64,000 bases of DNA from Coenobita brevimanus (taxonomy: Eukaryota; Arthropoda; Malacostraca; Decapoda; Coenobitidae), in the NCBI GenBank assembly GCA_032717465.1, contig CM064712.1:21378217-21442216 (forward strand), in the 5' to 3' direction. Under the pieces are notes generated by a model. The model did no database searches. It saw only the letters and a program-made list of their open reading frames with translations, and was not told the DNA's origin. Made by a program: the position numbers and the translations under genes. Shown piece by piece: positions 21,915-33,409 of the stretch (the first letter of the stretch is position 1; each line of letters opens with the position of its first letter).

Positions 21915-21941
21915 TGAGGAAGAGAAGACAGTGTTTTATCG

Positions 21942-22700
21942 GTGCGTCATGGATCAGAAATTAAGGAAGTGGTACCGACGGAGAGAAGGAGAAATGAGGG
22001 TATAAAAAACATCAAAAATAATTTGAAGGCGGCATATACTAATGTTGATGGTTTAACATCGGCAAGGCATAAAATAAATAATTTTTTGCGGGTACATGAA
22101 CCTGATATTATGTGCTTTGTAGAGACCAAGTTAAGAGAAGATATTGATGTTCATATGGGAGATGGTAAATACAAACTGTGGAGAAGAGACAGAAAAGAAA
22201 AAAAAAACGGGAGGAGAGTGATGAAAGCAGTGAAGAACAACATAAATGTAGATACTGTGGATATGGGAGAAGGCAGGGCCGAAGTGATAGATATGAAACT
22301 AGAAACTGGAGAGAATAGCAAGAGAGATATGGCGATAGTGTATGTTCCTCCTAAGACAAAAGTATGGAGTGATGATGAATACCAGGACATGTTGTCAGAC
22401 ATGGCTAGTTATTTACAGAAAATGATTGAGAAAAGCAACAATATAATTTTAATGGGTTACTTCAATTGTAAAGAGGTGAACTAGGAGGAATGGGACTCAG
22501 GAGGTAGCGAAGATTCGTGGGGCACTATATTATTAAATATAACAATGAACAATATGATGACGCAATGGGTTAAAGAAGAGACAAGTTTCCGAGGTGAGGA
22601 CACACCAGCAAGACTAGATTTACTGTTTACCAAAGAACCCGATGTAATAGAATCCTTGAAATATCTGTGTCCTATTGGAAAAAGTAATCATGTAGTCATT
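21942..22700 (+). pseudogene. APE-type endonuclease of CR1-like LINE
   Basis: The frame 21942-22484 contains AAYTNVDGLTSARHKIN, the PDIMCFVETKL motif (catalytic Glu of the ETK block), WRRDRKEKKNGR, IVYVPPKTK, and ILMGYFNCKEVN. In active members the last block reads G-D-F-N, so the catalytic Asp appears replaced by Tyr. A stop at 22482-22484 follows. Frame 22545 continues with ARLDLLFTKEPD and SNHVVIEF, the last active-site histidine block (usually S-D-H). Confidence 0.75.
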
Positions 22701-24803
22701 GAGTTCCAGATGATAACAGGGAACGTCGAGCCAAGAGACGAGCTTTATAGTCAGGGAAGATACAACTTTGGGAAAGCATACTTTACAGGATTGAGAAAAT
22801 TTTTCGAAAATGCAGATTGGAGAAACTTCAAAGAAACAAGAGAGATACAGAAGAAGTGGAATATTTTTCTATGCCTCTATAATTCGGGAGAGGAAAAATT
22901 TGTGCCAAGAGTAAGGAGGAAAGAAAACAGGAAAAAGGAGTGGTTTAATAGAAGGTGTATGATAGCAAAAAGAGAGAGAGACATGGCGTGGAACAATTGG
23001 AGAAAGAGAGGTAACAACAGAACAAAGGAAGAATATAAAAGAACTAGAAATGAATGCACAAGAATACGTAGAGAGGAAGAATGGAATTTTGAAAAAGGTA
23101 TAATAGACAAATGGAAGGATGAACCCAAACTGTTTTATAGATTTGTCAATGCAAACTGAAGCAAAAGGGAGGAATCACCAAACTGAAAGTAGAAGGACAG
23201 GTCTATAAAGATGCGGCAATGCAAGCAGAAATAATAAGCAAATTTTCCAATCAGTTTTCACTAATGAAAAGGAGTTTGTGGAAGGGGAGGGAGTGGCTTG
23301 AAATGTAGTGATAAAAGATATATAGGTGGAAGTACAGGAAGTTTATAAATTACTGGAAACTCAAGATGTAAGGAAAGCCCCAGGACCAGATGGAATCTCT
23401 AATTGGATACTGGAGGAATGCAGAGAACAACTGGCGGATACGATTCACAGTTTAATTGTGTGTTCTCTGGAAGAGGGAAAAGTGCCTCAAGAATAGAAGA
23501 GAGCAAATATGGTACCAAGTTATAAGGGAAAAAACAGGGAAGAACCCCTGAAATATAGACTAGTATCCCTAACCAGCATGGTCGCAAAACTGTGTGAGAG
23601 AATTCTGAAAGATAGATGAACAGAATATCTGGAAGAGATGAATATCTTGGTTGATAGTCAGTTTGGATTCAGATGTGGAAGGTCATGTGTTTCCAGCTTG
23701 TTGAGTTTTTACTCAAGAGCGATTGACGTGCTACAGGAGAGATGGCTGGGTGGGTTGTGTGTATGGAGATTTGGACAAGGCCTCCAACAAGGTACCCCAT
23801 AAGAGACTAATGTGGAAACTAGAGCATATAGTAGGACTGAAAGGGAACCTCCTGGAATGGATGAGAGACTTTTTGTGAGACAGACAAATGAGGACAGTAA
23901 TAAAGGATAGGATGTCTGGATGGAGGGAAGCAACAAGTGGACTCCCACATGGCTCGGTGTTGGCGCCAGTAATAGTCCTGATTTATGTAAATGATATGGT
24001 AGATGGAGTGAACAGTTATGCAAGTCTGTTTGCTGATGATGCAAAGATCCTGAGGAAGGTAGAGGTTGGGGAGGATTGTAAAATACTGCAGGAGGATCTG
24101 GATAGGATACACGATTGGAGCCGGATGTGGGAAATGAAATTCAATGCAAAGAAATGTAAAATATTGGAAATGGCTAAAAGTACTAAGAGGCCATCACTGA
24201 ATTATTTGATGGGTAATGAACCAATCATAAAAGCGAGAGAAGAGAAATATTTGGGAGTACTGGTCCAGGACAGTTTGTCACCTGAAAAATACATTAACAA
24301 GATAGTTAGAGAGACGTACGTATAAACTCTTGACTAATAAAAGAGTAGCTTTTCATTATATGGATGAGGAGATGATGAAAAAATTGATAATGGCCATGAT
24401 TCGCCCCAGGTTAGAATATGCAGCAGTAGTGTGGTCCCCGCACAAAAAGAAAGATATAAACAAGATTGAGAGAATATAAAGAACAGCAACCAAAATGGTC
24501 TTCAGTCTGGCTGATCTGTCATACAGAAAGAGGCTGGAATAGCTGGATTTGCCTTCCTTAGAGGAAAGGAGAAAGAGAGATGACATGATTGCAGTGTTCA
24601 GAACCATGATGGGAGTAGATAAAACTGACAAAGAAGATCTGTTTTTATGGGATAAGAGAGTAACAAGAGGACACGGAATGAAACTGAAGAAGCCAAGCTG
24701 CTTGAAGGATATCAAGAAATATAGTTTTCCTTATAGATGTATACAGTAGACCTGTGGAATAGCCTGGACAAAGAGATCGTTCAGTCTAAACTTTTAAATG
24801 ATC
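22545..24803 (+). pseudogene. Reverse transcriptase region of CR1-like LINE
   Basis: The basic linker lies in 22545-23159 (RRKENRKKEWFNRRC, Arg/Lys-rich helices). RT motifs follow: KAPGPDGISNWIL near 23375, YRLVSLTSMVAKLCE near 23550, DSQFGFRCGRSC near 23655, SGLPHGSVLAPVIV near 23935 and FADD at 24029-24040, then KCKILEM and KYLGVLVQDSLS. In-frame stops near 23496, 23617, 23877 and after 24325 break the protein. The 3' end of the frame (VDLWNSLDKE) runs into the PB-C insertion at 24804 and resumes at 25570. Confidence 0.85.
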
Positions 24804-25569
24804 TTAACCCGTCACGTCCCGAGGTTTTCCGCACCTCCGACATCCCCCAGTCCCGAGGTATTTTCGATTTTTTTTTTTTTGGCTAAAACCTTCGCTTTTG
24901 GTGAGAAACATCGAAAATTCATAGAGAAATCGCTCACCTGAGGTTTAAAGTGCCCAATCCAGGTAGGAGTTCCTCCTTACCTGAGTGGGTTTTCTAACAT
25001 GCTGGCACCAAAGAAAACGAGTTCTATGGGAGGGTAACTATTTTATCCACTCATAAACGGTATTTATTTATTTACTTGGTACGAATGTATATGTAGTATG
25101 ACAGTATATTGGTTTTCAAGCAGTAATAAAGGCATTATAAGCATTGTTTCACTCACTAACTAATCACCATACCTGACCTATTTTTGCCACACTACCTGAT
25201 CATTATTTCTGGCTGTTTCTTCTTCTAATGCTATGTAAACATTGTCCTCCACATTGTCATCGATTGGGGAATCACTCTGGCCCTGAATAACTTTACTAGC
25301 CGGGTCACTGGTAACAGGTCCTTTGCCAAGACAATGGCGTGAGGGGGGGAGGGGGGAGGTTATGCAGTGTAAGGCATTGTCCCTGCTTGGTATCTTGTAC
25401 AGGAATAGAGGAAGGTGTCCCGTGTATACATATGAAAAATCACGTGCGAAAATTGAAAATTGTGTAAATTAGGTACCTTGCAATTGCACGACGTACTGGT
25501 ACGTCGCCGGGACTGGCAAATGCAAGTCGTGGTGACGTACCCATACGTCGTCGGGACGGGGCGGGTTAA
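24804..25569 (-). mobile_element. PB-C, 766-bp non-autonomous piggyBac-like element
   Basis: TTAA at 24804-24807 and 25566-25569. Ends are CCCGTCACGTCCCGA and, inverted from the right, CCCGCCCCGTCCCGACG, about 14 of 17 matching. Removing the element and one TTAA leaves the LINE reading frame uninterrupted across the site, which fixes the boundaries. There is no transposase. Two palindromes near the right end are listed separately. The sequence is unrelated to PB-A, PB-B or PB-D apart from this architecture. Confidence 0.85.
25489..25549. promoter_or_regulatory. Paired subterminal palindromes of PB-C
   Basis: CGACGTA-CTGG-TACGTCG at 25489-25506 and GACGTA-CCCA-TACGTC at 25534-25549. The centres are 44 bp apart, and the outer centre is 24.5 bp from the TTAA. 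Arms are perfect and loops are 4 nt in both. Probable transposase binding sites by analogy with known piggyBac ends. Confidence 0.7.
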
Positions 25570-25647
25570 AGCTAAATTTGACTTATTGAGCAACAGAGAC
25601 GGGACCCTATGAGCGTAGCTCATTTCCTGTATATCACAAATAGGTAA

Positions 25648-25692
<45 letters not shown>
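25570..25692 (+). repeat. 3' tail of CR1-like LINE with (AC)n
   Basis: Resumes the LINE frame (AKFDLLSNRDG) and ends with (AC)n at 25649-25692, a microsatellite-type LINE tail. Confidence 0.7.
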
Positions 25693-25694
<2 letters not shown>

Positions 25695-26145
25695 CTGTGA
25701 TTGTACCTGTCTTCCTCTTCGCAACTCCACCTCCTCTCAAGAAACACTACAACACTGATAGAGGATGTGAGTAACCAGCTTATTTGTCTAGTTTTTATTC
25801 TATTGTATTGTAAGGTGTAAATTGTGTGTTTACTATATATTTCTCACAGGGAAATTGTTGTGCATTTCATTGCTATTCTCTCAGTCATTTTACTCAGTAT
25901 AGGTCGCATAAAAAATGTGAAGAAAGCATGATCAAGCTGATGATTTCTTATACATACTTTTGTAATGCAAAGTAACCTATGTGTGCAAATAATTATTTGG
26001 GGAAAAGTTACGAAAGACGAATATACCAAGGCTAAAGGCCAGAGCGTAGGTGCTGTCACCGTGTGCAACCCATCATAACTTTTCAAAATTCATTTTCTCA
26101 ATAACAGTAAGGGTTATAACACTGTGAATTTTATCATGGGCTTCC
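25693..26145. other. Unassigned AT-rich sequence
   Basis: Flanks PB-A2 on the left. No gene or element ends are recognised. Confidence 0.5.
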
Positions 26146-27969
26146 TTAACCCCTTATCCGTGGAGCATCACTTTCGTGATGCTTGGGAGCAAGGGATCAT
26201 ACCGCGGGGCATCACTTTTGTGATTCTGTGTTATTTTGAATTTGCCCGGGCTTTCAAGTGGTGGCTTGTATCATCTATCAGTACTGTCAATGCCCAACAC
26301 TAGTCAGCACTTCTAATCTCATCTGTACTCCCATCCATTGTTGACAATTTAGCCATTTCTCCCCGTTCTTGACTCCCCTCCCTACCTCCCCTCCATTACC
26401 CTCTCCTCTCACCTGCCTGGCTGTGCTATGCTAAGTAAATCTTCCCTGGAATTTTCCACTGATTTCATCCTTTGAAATAAGCCCTATGACCTATTCTTAT
26501 ACAATATAATATATACAAAAAAGAAATAACGTAAGTGATAGTGCCATACACCTGGAATTGGCTAATTATCACCTGACAACACCTCATGTGCACTCGTTCG
26601 CTAATTTTCGCTGTTTATTTCCCCTTGAAATATGCCGTATAATCTATTCTCGTAATAAAAATATATATAAGAAAGGGAGGAAAAAGCCTAAGTGATATTT
26701 ACATTCATCTGGAACTACCTAATTTATTATGTATTGTCTAGATTTCCTGAATCATTTCATAGCGTATATATTAGCAGCTGTCACCACGCTGACATTAGCA
26801 GCATTGCACACCCCCTAGGCAACCACACTGTATTCAGTTTACTGTCGTCTTTCAAGATGAAACCACGTTGAATTTGTGCCTGTCCAATTCCGCCGCTTTT
26901 TAGCCCCATGCAAAGGGCCCTGTGACCTCTACCCCCTACTAAACCTCGTGTGGAAAGGGGTAATGGGCTTAGTGACTGCTGTGGAATGTCAACTGGCTAA
27001 TTTGTCAATGAAAATGATAGACAGTGACTACGATCTTTCTGGTGACTAAAACAGTGCAAATGGAACTGTAAATAATGTGTAAATAATGTGTAAACAGCAA
27101 GTGAAAGCAATGAATGTAAATATAAGTGAACAGTGGAAAATAGTTTTATAAGTTACTGCAAGTGACAGTGCATAACACAGTGTAAACAAAATAGAAATGT
27201 AAATAATGTAAATAAAATAGAGAATGTAAAGAAAAATGTAAGTGAGTAGTAATATAAGAATACGAGTATATATACTAGGAGTAATGAAAGTGAAAGTTTC
27301 ACTCTAGCATATATGAATACTATGAGTTATGGAAGTGGAAGTGAAAGTGACAGATTCACTCTCAACGCTAGTATACAGGACGAGAAAGTGAATGCTGAGT
27401 TTTTTACTGAAAGAGAAATTGAATGCCTACAGTGACAATAAACTACTTTTACTGAAGGAAACTTATGGACAAAGACTGTAGATATATATAAGTGTTATAT
27501 AGTAATAGAAATATAAAGTGTGAGTTTTTTAATGAATAATAAATGACAGAACACCAGCGGTGAATGAGCGCAAGTGGGAAGGTCATACGCACTCGTAATT
27601 TTCATTGCTTTCACAGTGTTTTTTTTTTTTTTTTGAAGTATGGATTCCAAACTATTTGAGAATCATAGACTAGTGTTTCTAGTGATAATATCAGGCTGTG
27701 GTAATCATATTACGGGTTGTTGAGAAGTGTAAAAGTAGAGACTTCGTTACCCAATTTAAGAGGTCTCCATTAGTCCTACGGTACTCGACGAAGGTTGAAC
27801 AAACATCCCAGGAGAAAGCTGAAGGTATGTGCCATATACATGTATAATTTTAATATTCTAGGACTAATAACTGACTTTTGGCAAATATTTTTAGAGAGTC
27901 TGTCGGAGCTCGAATATGCACGCGAGACACGCAAGACAAGCAAAAACAACCCTGCGGTTTAGGGGTTAA
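26146..27969 (+). mobile_element. PB-A2, non-autonomous piggyBac-like element, inverted copy of PB-A1
   Basis: 1,824 bp, bounded by TTAA at 26146-26149 and 27966-27969. The whole length aligns with the reverse complement of 9895-11706, including the A-run and CACTGTGAAAGCAATGAAAA block. The two copies have diverged by many substitutions and a few indels, so they are not a recent duplication. No coding capacity. The left end carries the paired palindromes. Confidence 0.85.
26165..26226. promoter_or_regulatory. Paired subterminal palindromes of PB-A2
   Basis: GCATCAC-TTTC-GTGATGC (26165-26182) is centred 24.5 bp inside the TTAA. A second, GCATCAC-TTTT-GTGATTC (26209-26226), is centred 44 bp further in. 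Compared with PB-A1, the outer palindrome has changed at both paired positions (G-C to A-T), so the stem is preserved. Confidence 0.7.
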
Positions 27970-28504
27970 CCTTTGGGCTACAAAGCTGGATAAAATTTAC
28001 ATATATGTTTGTTACAGTGTCACTAATAACAAACAAAATAATAAAGAACTCAGATGTTTTTAGGCGATTTTCATAGTTTTTCCGATTTACTCGAAAACTA
28101 TCGGACATATCAACTTGAAACTTTCTCATATGAAAGATTGTGAAATTCTGCATATAGACATCTCCTTTGCAACTGTGCATCACAGGAAGAAATTTTCACG
28201 GTGATGTTGGGAAGTTATGAGAAGCTAGTTTTCACCCAAATAAGGTTTATTCTGGCTTCATTTCTGTACATTTATTCATCTGTTTTATGTTTTTTTTTCT
28301 TATTTGATAGTATAAACTTCAGCGAAGATGATGGGAAGTGATTTATAACAATATAAGCACTTTCCAAGGGTAAATCGGGCCATAGAATTCTTTTCCTTGC
28401 CGCATGAGCGGAGCCAGCCTGAGCGAGGTTTTGGTTCTGTGCATAGAACCAAAACTTATTGAAAACTTATGGTGCACAAGAGGGTTAGAATGATTTGCAT
28501 GATA
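27970..28504. other. Unassigned AT-rich sequence with a perfect hairpin
   Basis: No gene. A perfect 10-bp inverted repeat TTTTGGTTCT/AGAACCAAAA with 6-nt loop lies at 28429-28454, with no T-run or context to call it a terminator. Confidence 0.5.
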
Positions 28505-28565
28505 ATCAAAATAAATCTCAGGAAGAGGTATTAGAGACCTTCCTTAACACATGGGAATATGGGCC
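28505..28565. mobile_element. MITE-1, right-end fragment
   Basis: TATTAGAGACCTTCCTTAAC then GGGAATATGGGCC matches the right terminal repeat of MITE-1. The left half is absent or unrecognisable. PB-B starts 8 bp later. Confidence 0.6.
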
Positions 28566-29599
28566 TTGGACCTTAACCCTTAGTGGCCGGGAAATTCTGG
28601 ACGGCACCCACTTCTCCTTATGGGAGATTTCCGAGATTTTGGAAAGAATTCCCTTACTTCAAACCTTAATATCTACCAAACTATAATAGCTACAGAAAAA
28701 GATAAAAACACATGAGACTCACCAACTCTTTCCTGTGAAGGTATCCCGAGGTCTCTAGCTGGTCCCGTCAATGAGTAAGGATGAGTTGAAGACGAGTGGT
28801 TTTACACTTTTGGTGGGCTGATTTCAAGCGTGCACCACTGGCTGTGACAGACTCGCTGGCTAGCGTTGGCAGCACTGACTGGAATGGTGATTGTAACGCA
28901 TCCCAGGTGTCCTTGGTCGAAATGTGTAAGGTTCCATTCATTTTACGACTTCTCGTTACTCACCTTCGTAAGGATGAGTCATCGCCCTGTCCATGTGGCT
29001 CCCCAAAGGGTTTTCTGCCCGTTTCATAGCACCATCATGAGCTGTAGGTGTGTTGGAAAGGAAATAGCCCTTTGTTTTTCTGTACTCACTTCTTGAATCA
29101 GTTATAATAATTTCCCATTACAACAACACATACCTGCACTTGACGTCACTTTTACACTTTGACTAGTACATGCTGTAACTGTCTCACGCAGTATGGTTGA
29201 GTATGAGGTAATTACTTGCACTATAATTCGTACTGATTTGTACTAATTAGGGGCATAGTGAAAATTTTATAAATGTTATACACCACTTACATTATTTGTA
29301 CTTCACATCACATATACACTGATGCTCATATTCAGCACAATTTTCCTGAGTAACGAGTGAAATTATTTAGTTATAGCCAACCAGGTAATTTTCTTTCAGG
29401 CCCACTCGAAAGTGGTATTCTTTCAGGTAACAGGAAGGTTTTTCCAATCATTTTTTCACCAATATCCAACAAACAGTAACACTTATTGCATTGCACTTAT
29501 AGAATTTATTATAAAACACTTATATTATAGCACTTATTATAAATCACTCATAATATCCAACATTTCACTTACTGATTAAAACACACACGCATTTGTGCA

Positions 29600-29940
29600 C
29601 TGCTGTGTACTATTTACATTTTCCAACACACCTGCTCAGTAATCACACTCGGAGTACTCAGAAAAACATTTAGGGCATAGGGGGACCTTGCACTCTGCAC
29701 ATTGGTAGGAGGTAACTTTTCATGCTGGGGGACGGCATTTGGTTGAGTTACAGACGTGGCACCGCCTGTAGTCCTGACGACCTGCTGTGGTAAGGCCAAG
29801 CTCTACCAGACTGTGCCGCCAGAAATATTCGGCACAGCTTAGCCTGTCTGCTGTAGCCGCTGTTCCTTGCCTATCACTTGGCACCTGTGCAGTTGAATAT
29901 TCTTCAAGGAGTTCCTGTGTAAGCTGTCGATCAAACACTC
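29600..29940 (-). pseudogene. C-terminal cysteine-rich domain of PB-B transposase
   Basis: Minus-strand frames 29720-29938 and then 29614-29799 supply the end of the transposase. FDRQLTQELLEEY leads to a Cys-x2-Cys pair (RRCHVCNSTKC), and after a frameshift further Cys pairs near 29640-29690 complete a RING-like zinc-binding domain. In piggyBac transposases this domain binds the palindromic end sequence and is needed for mobility. It is separated from the catalytic core by about 100 bp with a frame change and a (GA)n tract at 29945-29970. Confidence 0.6.
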
Positions 29941-29944
29941 ATAA

Positions 29945-29970
29945 AGAGAGAGAGAGAGAGAGAGAGAGAG
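29945..29970. repeat. (GA)n microsatellite inside PB-B
   Basis: About 13 GA units within the C-terminal part of the transposase region. It is a likely cause of one frame break. Confidence 0.9.
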
Positions 29971-30061
29971 ATTTCCTGACGAGCTCCTTGAACAGTGTGT
30001 AACTGCTTAGGACAGCAATATCAAGAAGGTGTAAAAATTCTTCTTGTACCACCTGCAGGAC

Positions 30062-30985
30062 TTACCATAAGCAATCAACCTCACAAATTTGCATGCCCAA
30101 TTTATCAACAAGCCACATGTTGATACTATAATTGTTGACAGCATCAGGCTTTACCACGGGTTCCCTGGTCATGTAGTCTGTTTTTCCAGTTTCCTCCAGC
30201 ACACCCTTATGTACTGTTGACATTATATTAACTCGTCTCTTGTCATGCCAGAGCAAGGCTAACATGTTTCCACATTTCTTAGTAAGAAGGGTTCCTTTCT
30301 CAGTATTTGCTGAAAATACAGGGAAGTTCTTCCTGTTGGCCCTAACAGTTCCACAGAACCCAGTACCACGTTCAAACAAATACTTGGTCAACGCCGGGGC
30401 AGTGTAATAATTATCAGTATACAGAATGTGGTGCCTGTTGAAATACCTTTCCATGAGCAGTTTCACGACTGATGCAGAGAAACCGTGAGGATCGTCACTA
30501 GGTATATCAACATCTGTTGCTAAATAAACTATCACATCTAGCACATATCCAGTTTTGCAGTTGCAAATGACAAAGAATTTGAGGCAAAAGCGGCGACACT
30601 TGGACCATACGTATTGAATGAAGGCCAGCCTGCCCCTGAATAACAACAGTGACTCGTCAATTACCACTTTCTGAAATGGACAAAAAAAACTGGAAAATGA
30701 TTCCTTGAGCATTGTTTGGATTGGTCTAATTTTCCATAACCTATCACTCAGTGCAGGCCTGTATTTTCTATTGAAATGAAGGAACCTTAGGATGGCCAGA
30801 TACCTGTCACGGGCCATATACTTACCGAAGACAAGTTTGCCCATGAGTTCATCAAATGACCAATAGTCATGGAGCACATGTTTTCTTACGTGTGCCATCA
30901 AAATGGTAAGGGCTAGCCACACAAACATCTCCCCCACCTCCACAGGTCTCCAGTTACATATGTGCATACTTTCACTGGCATCCAT
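30062..30985 (-). CDS. piggyBac transposase catalytic core
   Basis: 307 residues. The start fits the DDE_Tnp_1_7 domain (VGEMFVWLALTILMAHVRK, then DRYLAILRFLHF). All three catalytic Asp are present: VVIDES (30656-30658), YTDNYY (30413-30415) and WHDKRR (30242-30244). Between the first two lie KTGYVLDVIVYLAT and SASVVKLLMERYFNRHH. The frame ends in a decayed version of the VDxxDQ block (WLVDKLGMQICEVD). Family members are about 550-650 residues, so this is the middle of the protein. The N-terminal part is in another phase upstream and the zinc domain downstream. The enzyme cuts and pastes its element at TTAA. Retention of all catalytic residues over about 300 codons suggests recent loss of function or purifying selection. 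Confidence 0.9.
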   Translation of the reverse strand: MDASESMHICNWRPVEVGEMFVWLALTILMAHVRKHVLHDYWSFDELMGKLVFGKYMARDRYLAILRFLHFNRKYRPALSDRLWKIRPIQTMLKESFSSFFCPFQKVVIDESLLLFRGRLAFIQYVWSKCRRFCLKFFVICNCKTGYVLDVIVYLATDVDIPSDDPHGFSASVVKLLMERYFNRHHILYTDNYYTAPALTKYLFERGTGFCGTVRANRKNFPVFSANTEKGTLLTKKCGNMLALLWHDKRRVNIMSTVHKGVLEETGKTDYMTREPVVKPDAVNNYSINMWLVDKLGMQICEVDCLW

Positions 30986-30994
30986 GCCCGGCCA

Positions 30995-31829
30995 CTACAC
31001 ACACATGGCCTGATGGAAATTTATTTCCTCCACCAGGCATTGCATTATAGCAGTAGTGAAAATAGCCCTGAATATACTGCTAATAGTCCAGAGCCTGGGG
31101 GGAAGGTCATCCTCCTGCACACCTGCTCCCTCCTTATCAAACATCAGCACAGATGGCGCAAATCTGACTCCATCATCCCACACAAAGGTATGGCCTCTAC
31201 CCACACGTGGTAAAGCCAGCTGTCTGCCATGTGTAGGACGTTTTTTCTGCACTCGTGCACTCCCATGTGCATGCCATGTGGGTGAGAGAGAAGTAAAGGG
31301 AGAGGTATGGGAGGTGGGGGAGTAAGCGGGTGATGACTCGCCTGACACAGGCCTTCCCTGGGAAGATGCCTGGTACTGAGTATCACCATGTGGGGCCCAT
31401 GTGGAAAATTCCACTCCTGAAGGGCCCAGTTGTGGTGATTCCACCCTTGAGGTATTCAGCTGAGGTGAAGGTATGCACTGGAGGGTGAGACATCGGTGAA
31501 CAGGGTGGCGAGCTTGACAGTGAAACAGCCCATCAGCGTTTATTCTGTTGACGATCGCCAACTCCACACTCACCTGCCTGGTGTACTGGGTCATTTACCT
31601 CCTCCTCCTCAGTGAACTCGTCACTGTCAAAGGTCCTGTACTCCTGCAGGAGTTTGAGAGCCTTCTCTGGCGTCTGAGAGTGGGTAGGGGTCGGAGAGTG
31701 AGAGAGGTTGCTTTCAACATGGTAGTTCCTTCTCTCCTCTGAGGACGTGCTTTCACTAAGTGTCCGTGAGGACATGGTGTTGTCCAGGGCAATACCAATG
31801 GCACTATCACTGAGTCCTTTCCCCGGCAC
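30995..31829 (-). pseudogene. N-terminal region of PB-B transposase
   Basis: Frames 31533-31829 (98 residues, starting MPGKGLSDSAIGIAL and ending in an acidic EFTEEEEVNDP patch) and 30995-31594 (199 residues, Ser/Pro/Thr-rich, low complexity) lie upstream of the core. The start, GLSD..I plus an acidic tract, parallels the GLSEKEY plus acidic start of PB-E. This is the variable, disordered region of piggyBac proteins. At least one frameshift separates it from the core at 30985. Confidence 0.6.
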
Positions 31830-32122
31830 TAAAGGCAGAAATTTCAGTGGGGTCCATGAGGCTATCGGCCCTGTATGTGGTGGTACAGAATCAGACGATA
31901 ATGAAGAGGATGATGTGGCCCCTCACGTTACCAGTGCCGGGTACAGACTGAACCGTGCATCCATGGCATATCTGGGGGTCCTACCTACCCGTTGAGTATA
32001 TAGAAAATGGTTGCAAGTTCAAAAGGGTGGGGGAAGGTGAGTGCAGTATATGCCGTCAGCTGGCCGCGCTCAGTTCCCTGCATCGTGACGACTATACACA
32101 TCAGCCAGTGGTTAGGGGTTAA

Positions 32123-32642
32123 GCAGGATGCATGGGCATGAATCAGATTTTATTGCCTAATTACATGTGACGCTGAGCTACCTGGGGATGAGGATGGGGA
32201 GTTGTGAATGTGAGTAGGCCATCTTTGAGAGTGTACAGTCAAATGACAAAGTATGTTCACCTCTCCTGCCTCTTTCTCACTGTTGGATTAAAAAATGCTT
32301 TAATAAGACGTAGTGGACAAATTTGCATCTTATTACCCAAAGATGAATGATAATATGCATAACAATAAGTCCTTGTGAATCAAGCAGTGAAAGGGTGGCA
32401 AAAGTGAACAGTCTTTGGTATTTAATTTTACGGAACATTAAGTGAGAGGTGAAGCCTGACAGGAACTGTGTGAAAATGTAATGTCATCATACAGCAGAGA
32501 AAGATCCAATATTTGGTATTCTTTGATAGGTTGTATGATGAAATTCAGTATGCACTGCAATCCACAGAAGAGGGAGGGGGAAAAAATATGAAGCAGAGCG
32601 AGAGGCAGTGCCTCAACGAGGATTAAAGGTACTGTGTTTGAT

Positions 32643-32701
<59 letters not shown>

Positions 32702-33357
32702 GGATGTGTTGGTGGAAATATTTTAATGATGCAGAGATGATGATGATGATGGTGGTAATTATAATGGCGGTGATGATGAAAGTAGTAGATAGTGATGGTT
32801 ATGATTATGATAATGATGATACTTTCTCTTTGTACTGTCTTTCACACCCTTATTTGTCTGAAATATGTGTGAAATAAAGCTGTACCGATTATTGAGGGAG
32901 CTATGGTAGTGACAGTGATGATAAAGATGAGATGATGATGATGCAGAGGAGGAGGGTTATGTTAATAGTAATGATGGAGGTGATTATGAAAAGCATTAAC
33001 ACTAAGGGATGAACAGCAGTACTACTTGTCCACCAACATAATGGAAAAAATAGGACTGATACAAATATTGATGAATTCAGTTAGGCTATGTGTTACTTCA
33101 TATACTCCCATTATGCTAAATGAATAAATTTGGAAGTAGTCATTAAAAGTAGTAACATCATCAAGTTTAAATAGTTACATTACAACACTGATAAGGGAGA
33201 TAGAATAGTCTGCCAACTGCCTTATTTTGTCATAGTTACCCATCCCATTTTCTTGTTTCCCTTGTATGGTAACCCCACTCTCCCAAGATTCCAGCTGGCA
33301 TTACAAAAGGTGTGAAGGAAAACTATGTGAGCAGACCTTGTATTTCATGAGACCTTG
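32123..33357. other. Unassigned, with (GA)n and (ATG)n tracts
   Basis: Contains (GA)n at 32645-32699 and GATGAT-rich sequence around 32737-32820 and 32930-32945. No gene or element ends recognised. Confidence 0.6.
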
Positions 33358-33409
33358 GTCTAGATCAGTGTTTCTCAACCTTTCAAACTCTATGGACCCC
33401 TTCCATCCA

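Larger units (their letters stand above)
20840..25692 (+). mobile_element. CR1-like non-LTR retrotransposon (LINE-2n), split by PB-C
   Basis: In order: a coiled-coil ORF1 (about 20956-21914), an APE-type endonuclease (21942-22700) and a reverse transcriptase (to about 24780). After PB-C (24804-25569) a 3' tail ends in (AC)n at 25649-25692. Many in-frame stops make it inactive. The ORF1-endonuclease wording (AYTNVDGL, VETKLRED, LARP-like Lys-rich blocks) resembles LINE proteins annotated many times in decapod genomes, which I use as circumstantial evidence for the host group. Confidence 0.85.
28573..32122 (-). mobile_element. PB-B, autonomous-type piggyBac element
   Basis: 3,550 bp including TTAA at 28573-28576 and 32119-32122. 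Ends are TTAACCCTTAGTGGCCGG and, inverted from the right, TTAACCCCTAACCACTGG. It encodes a piggyBac transposase on the minus strand with an intact-looking core, so the 5' side is on the right. The outer palindrome TGACG...CATCA (32086-32103) is centred 24.5 bp inside the right TTAA. Both ends are reproduced in the deletion derivative PB-b at 15456-15783. Frame breaks flank the core, so this copy is probably inactive. Confidence 0.85.

Noticed and set aside
14667..24325. The two LINE reverse transcriptases as retrons or other bacterial-type systems
   Set aside because: Endonuclease domains, coiled-coil ORF1 and motif wording are those of animal non-LTR retrotransposons.
28429..28454. Perfect hairpin as a terminator
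   Set aside because: No upstream gene and no T-run. Intrinsic terminators of this kind are not expected in this genome type.
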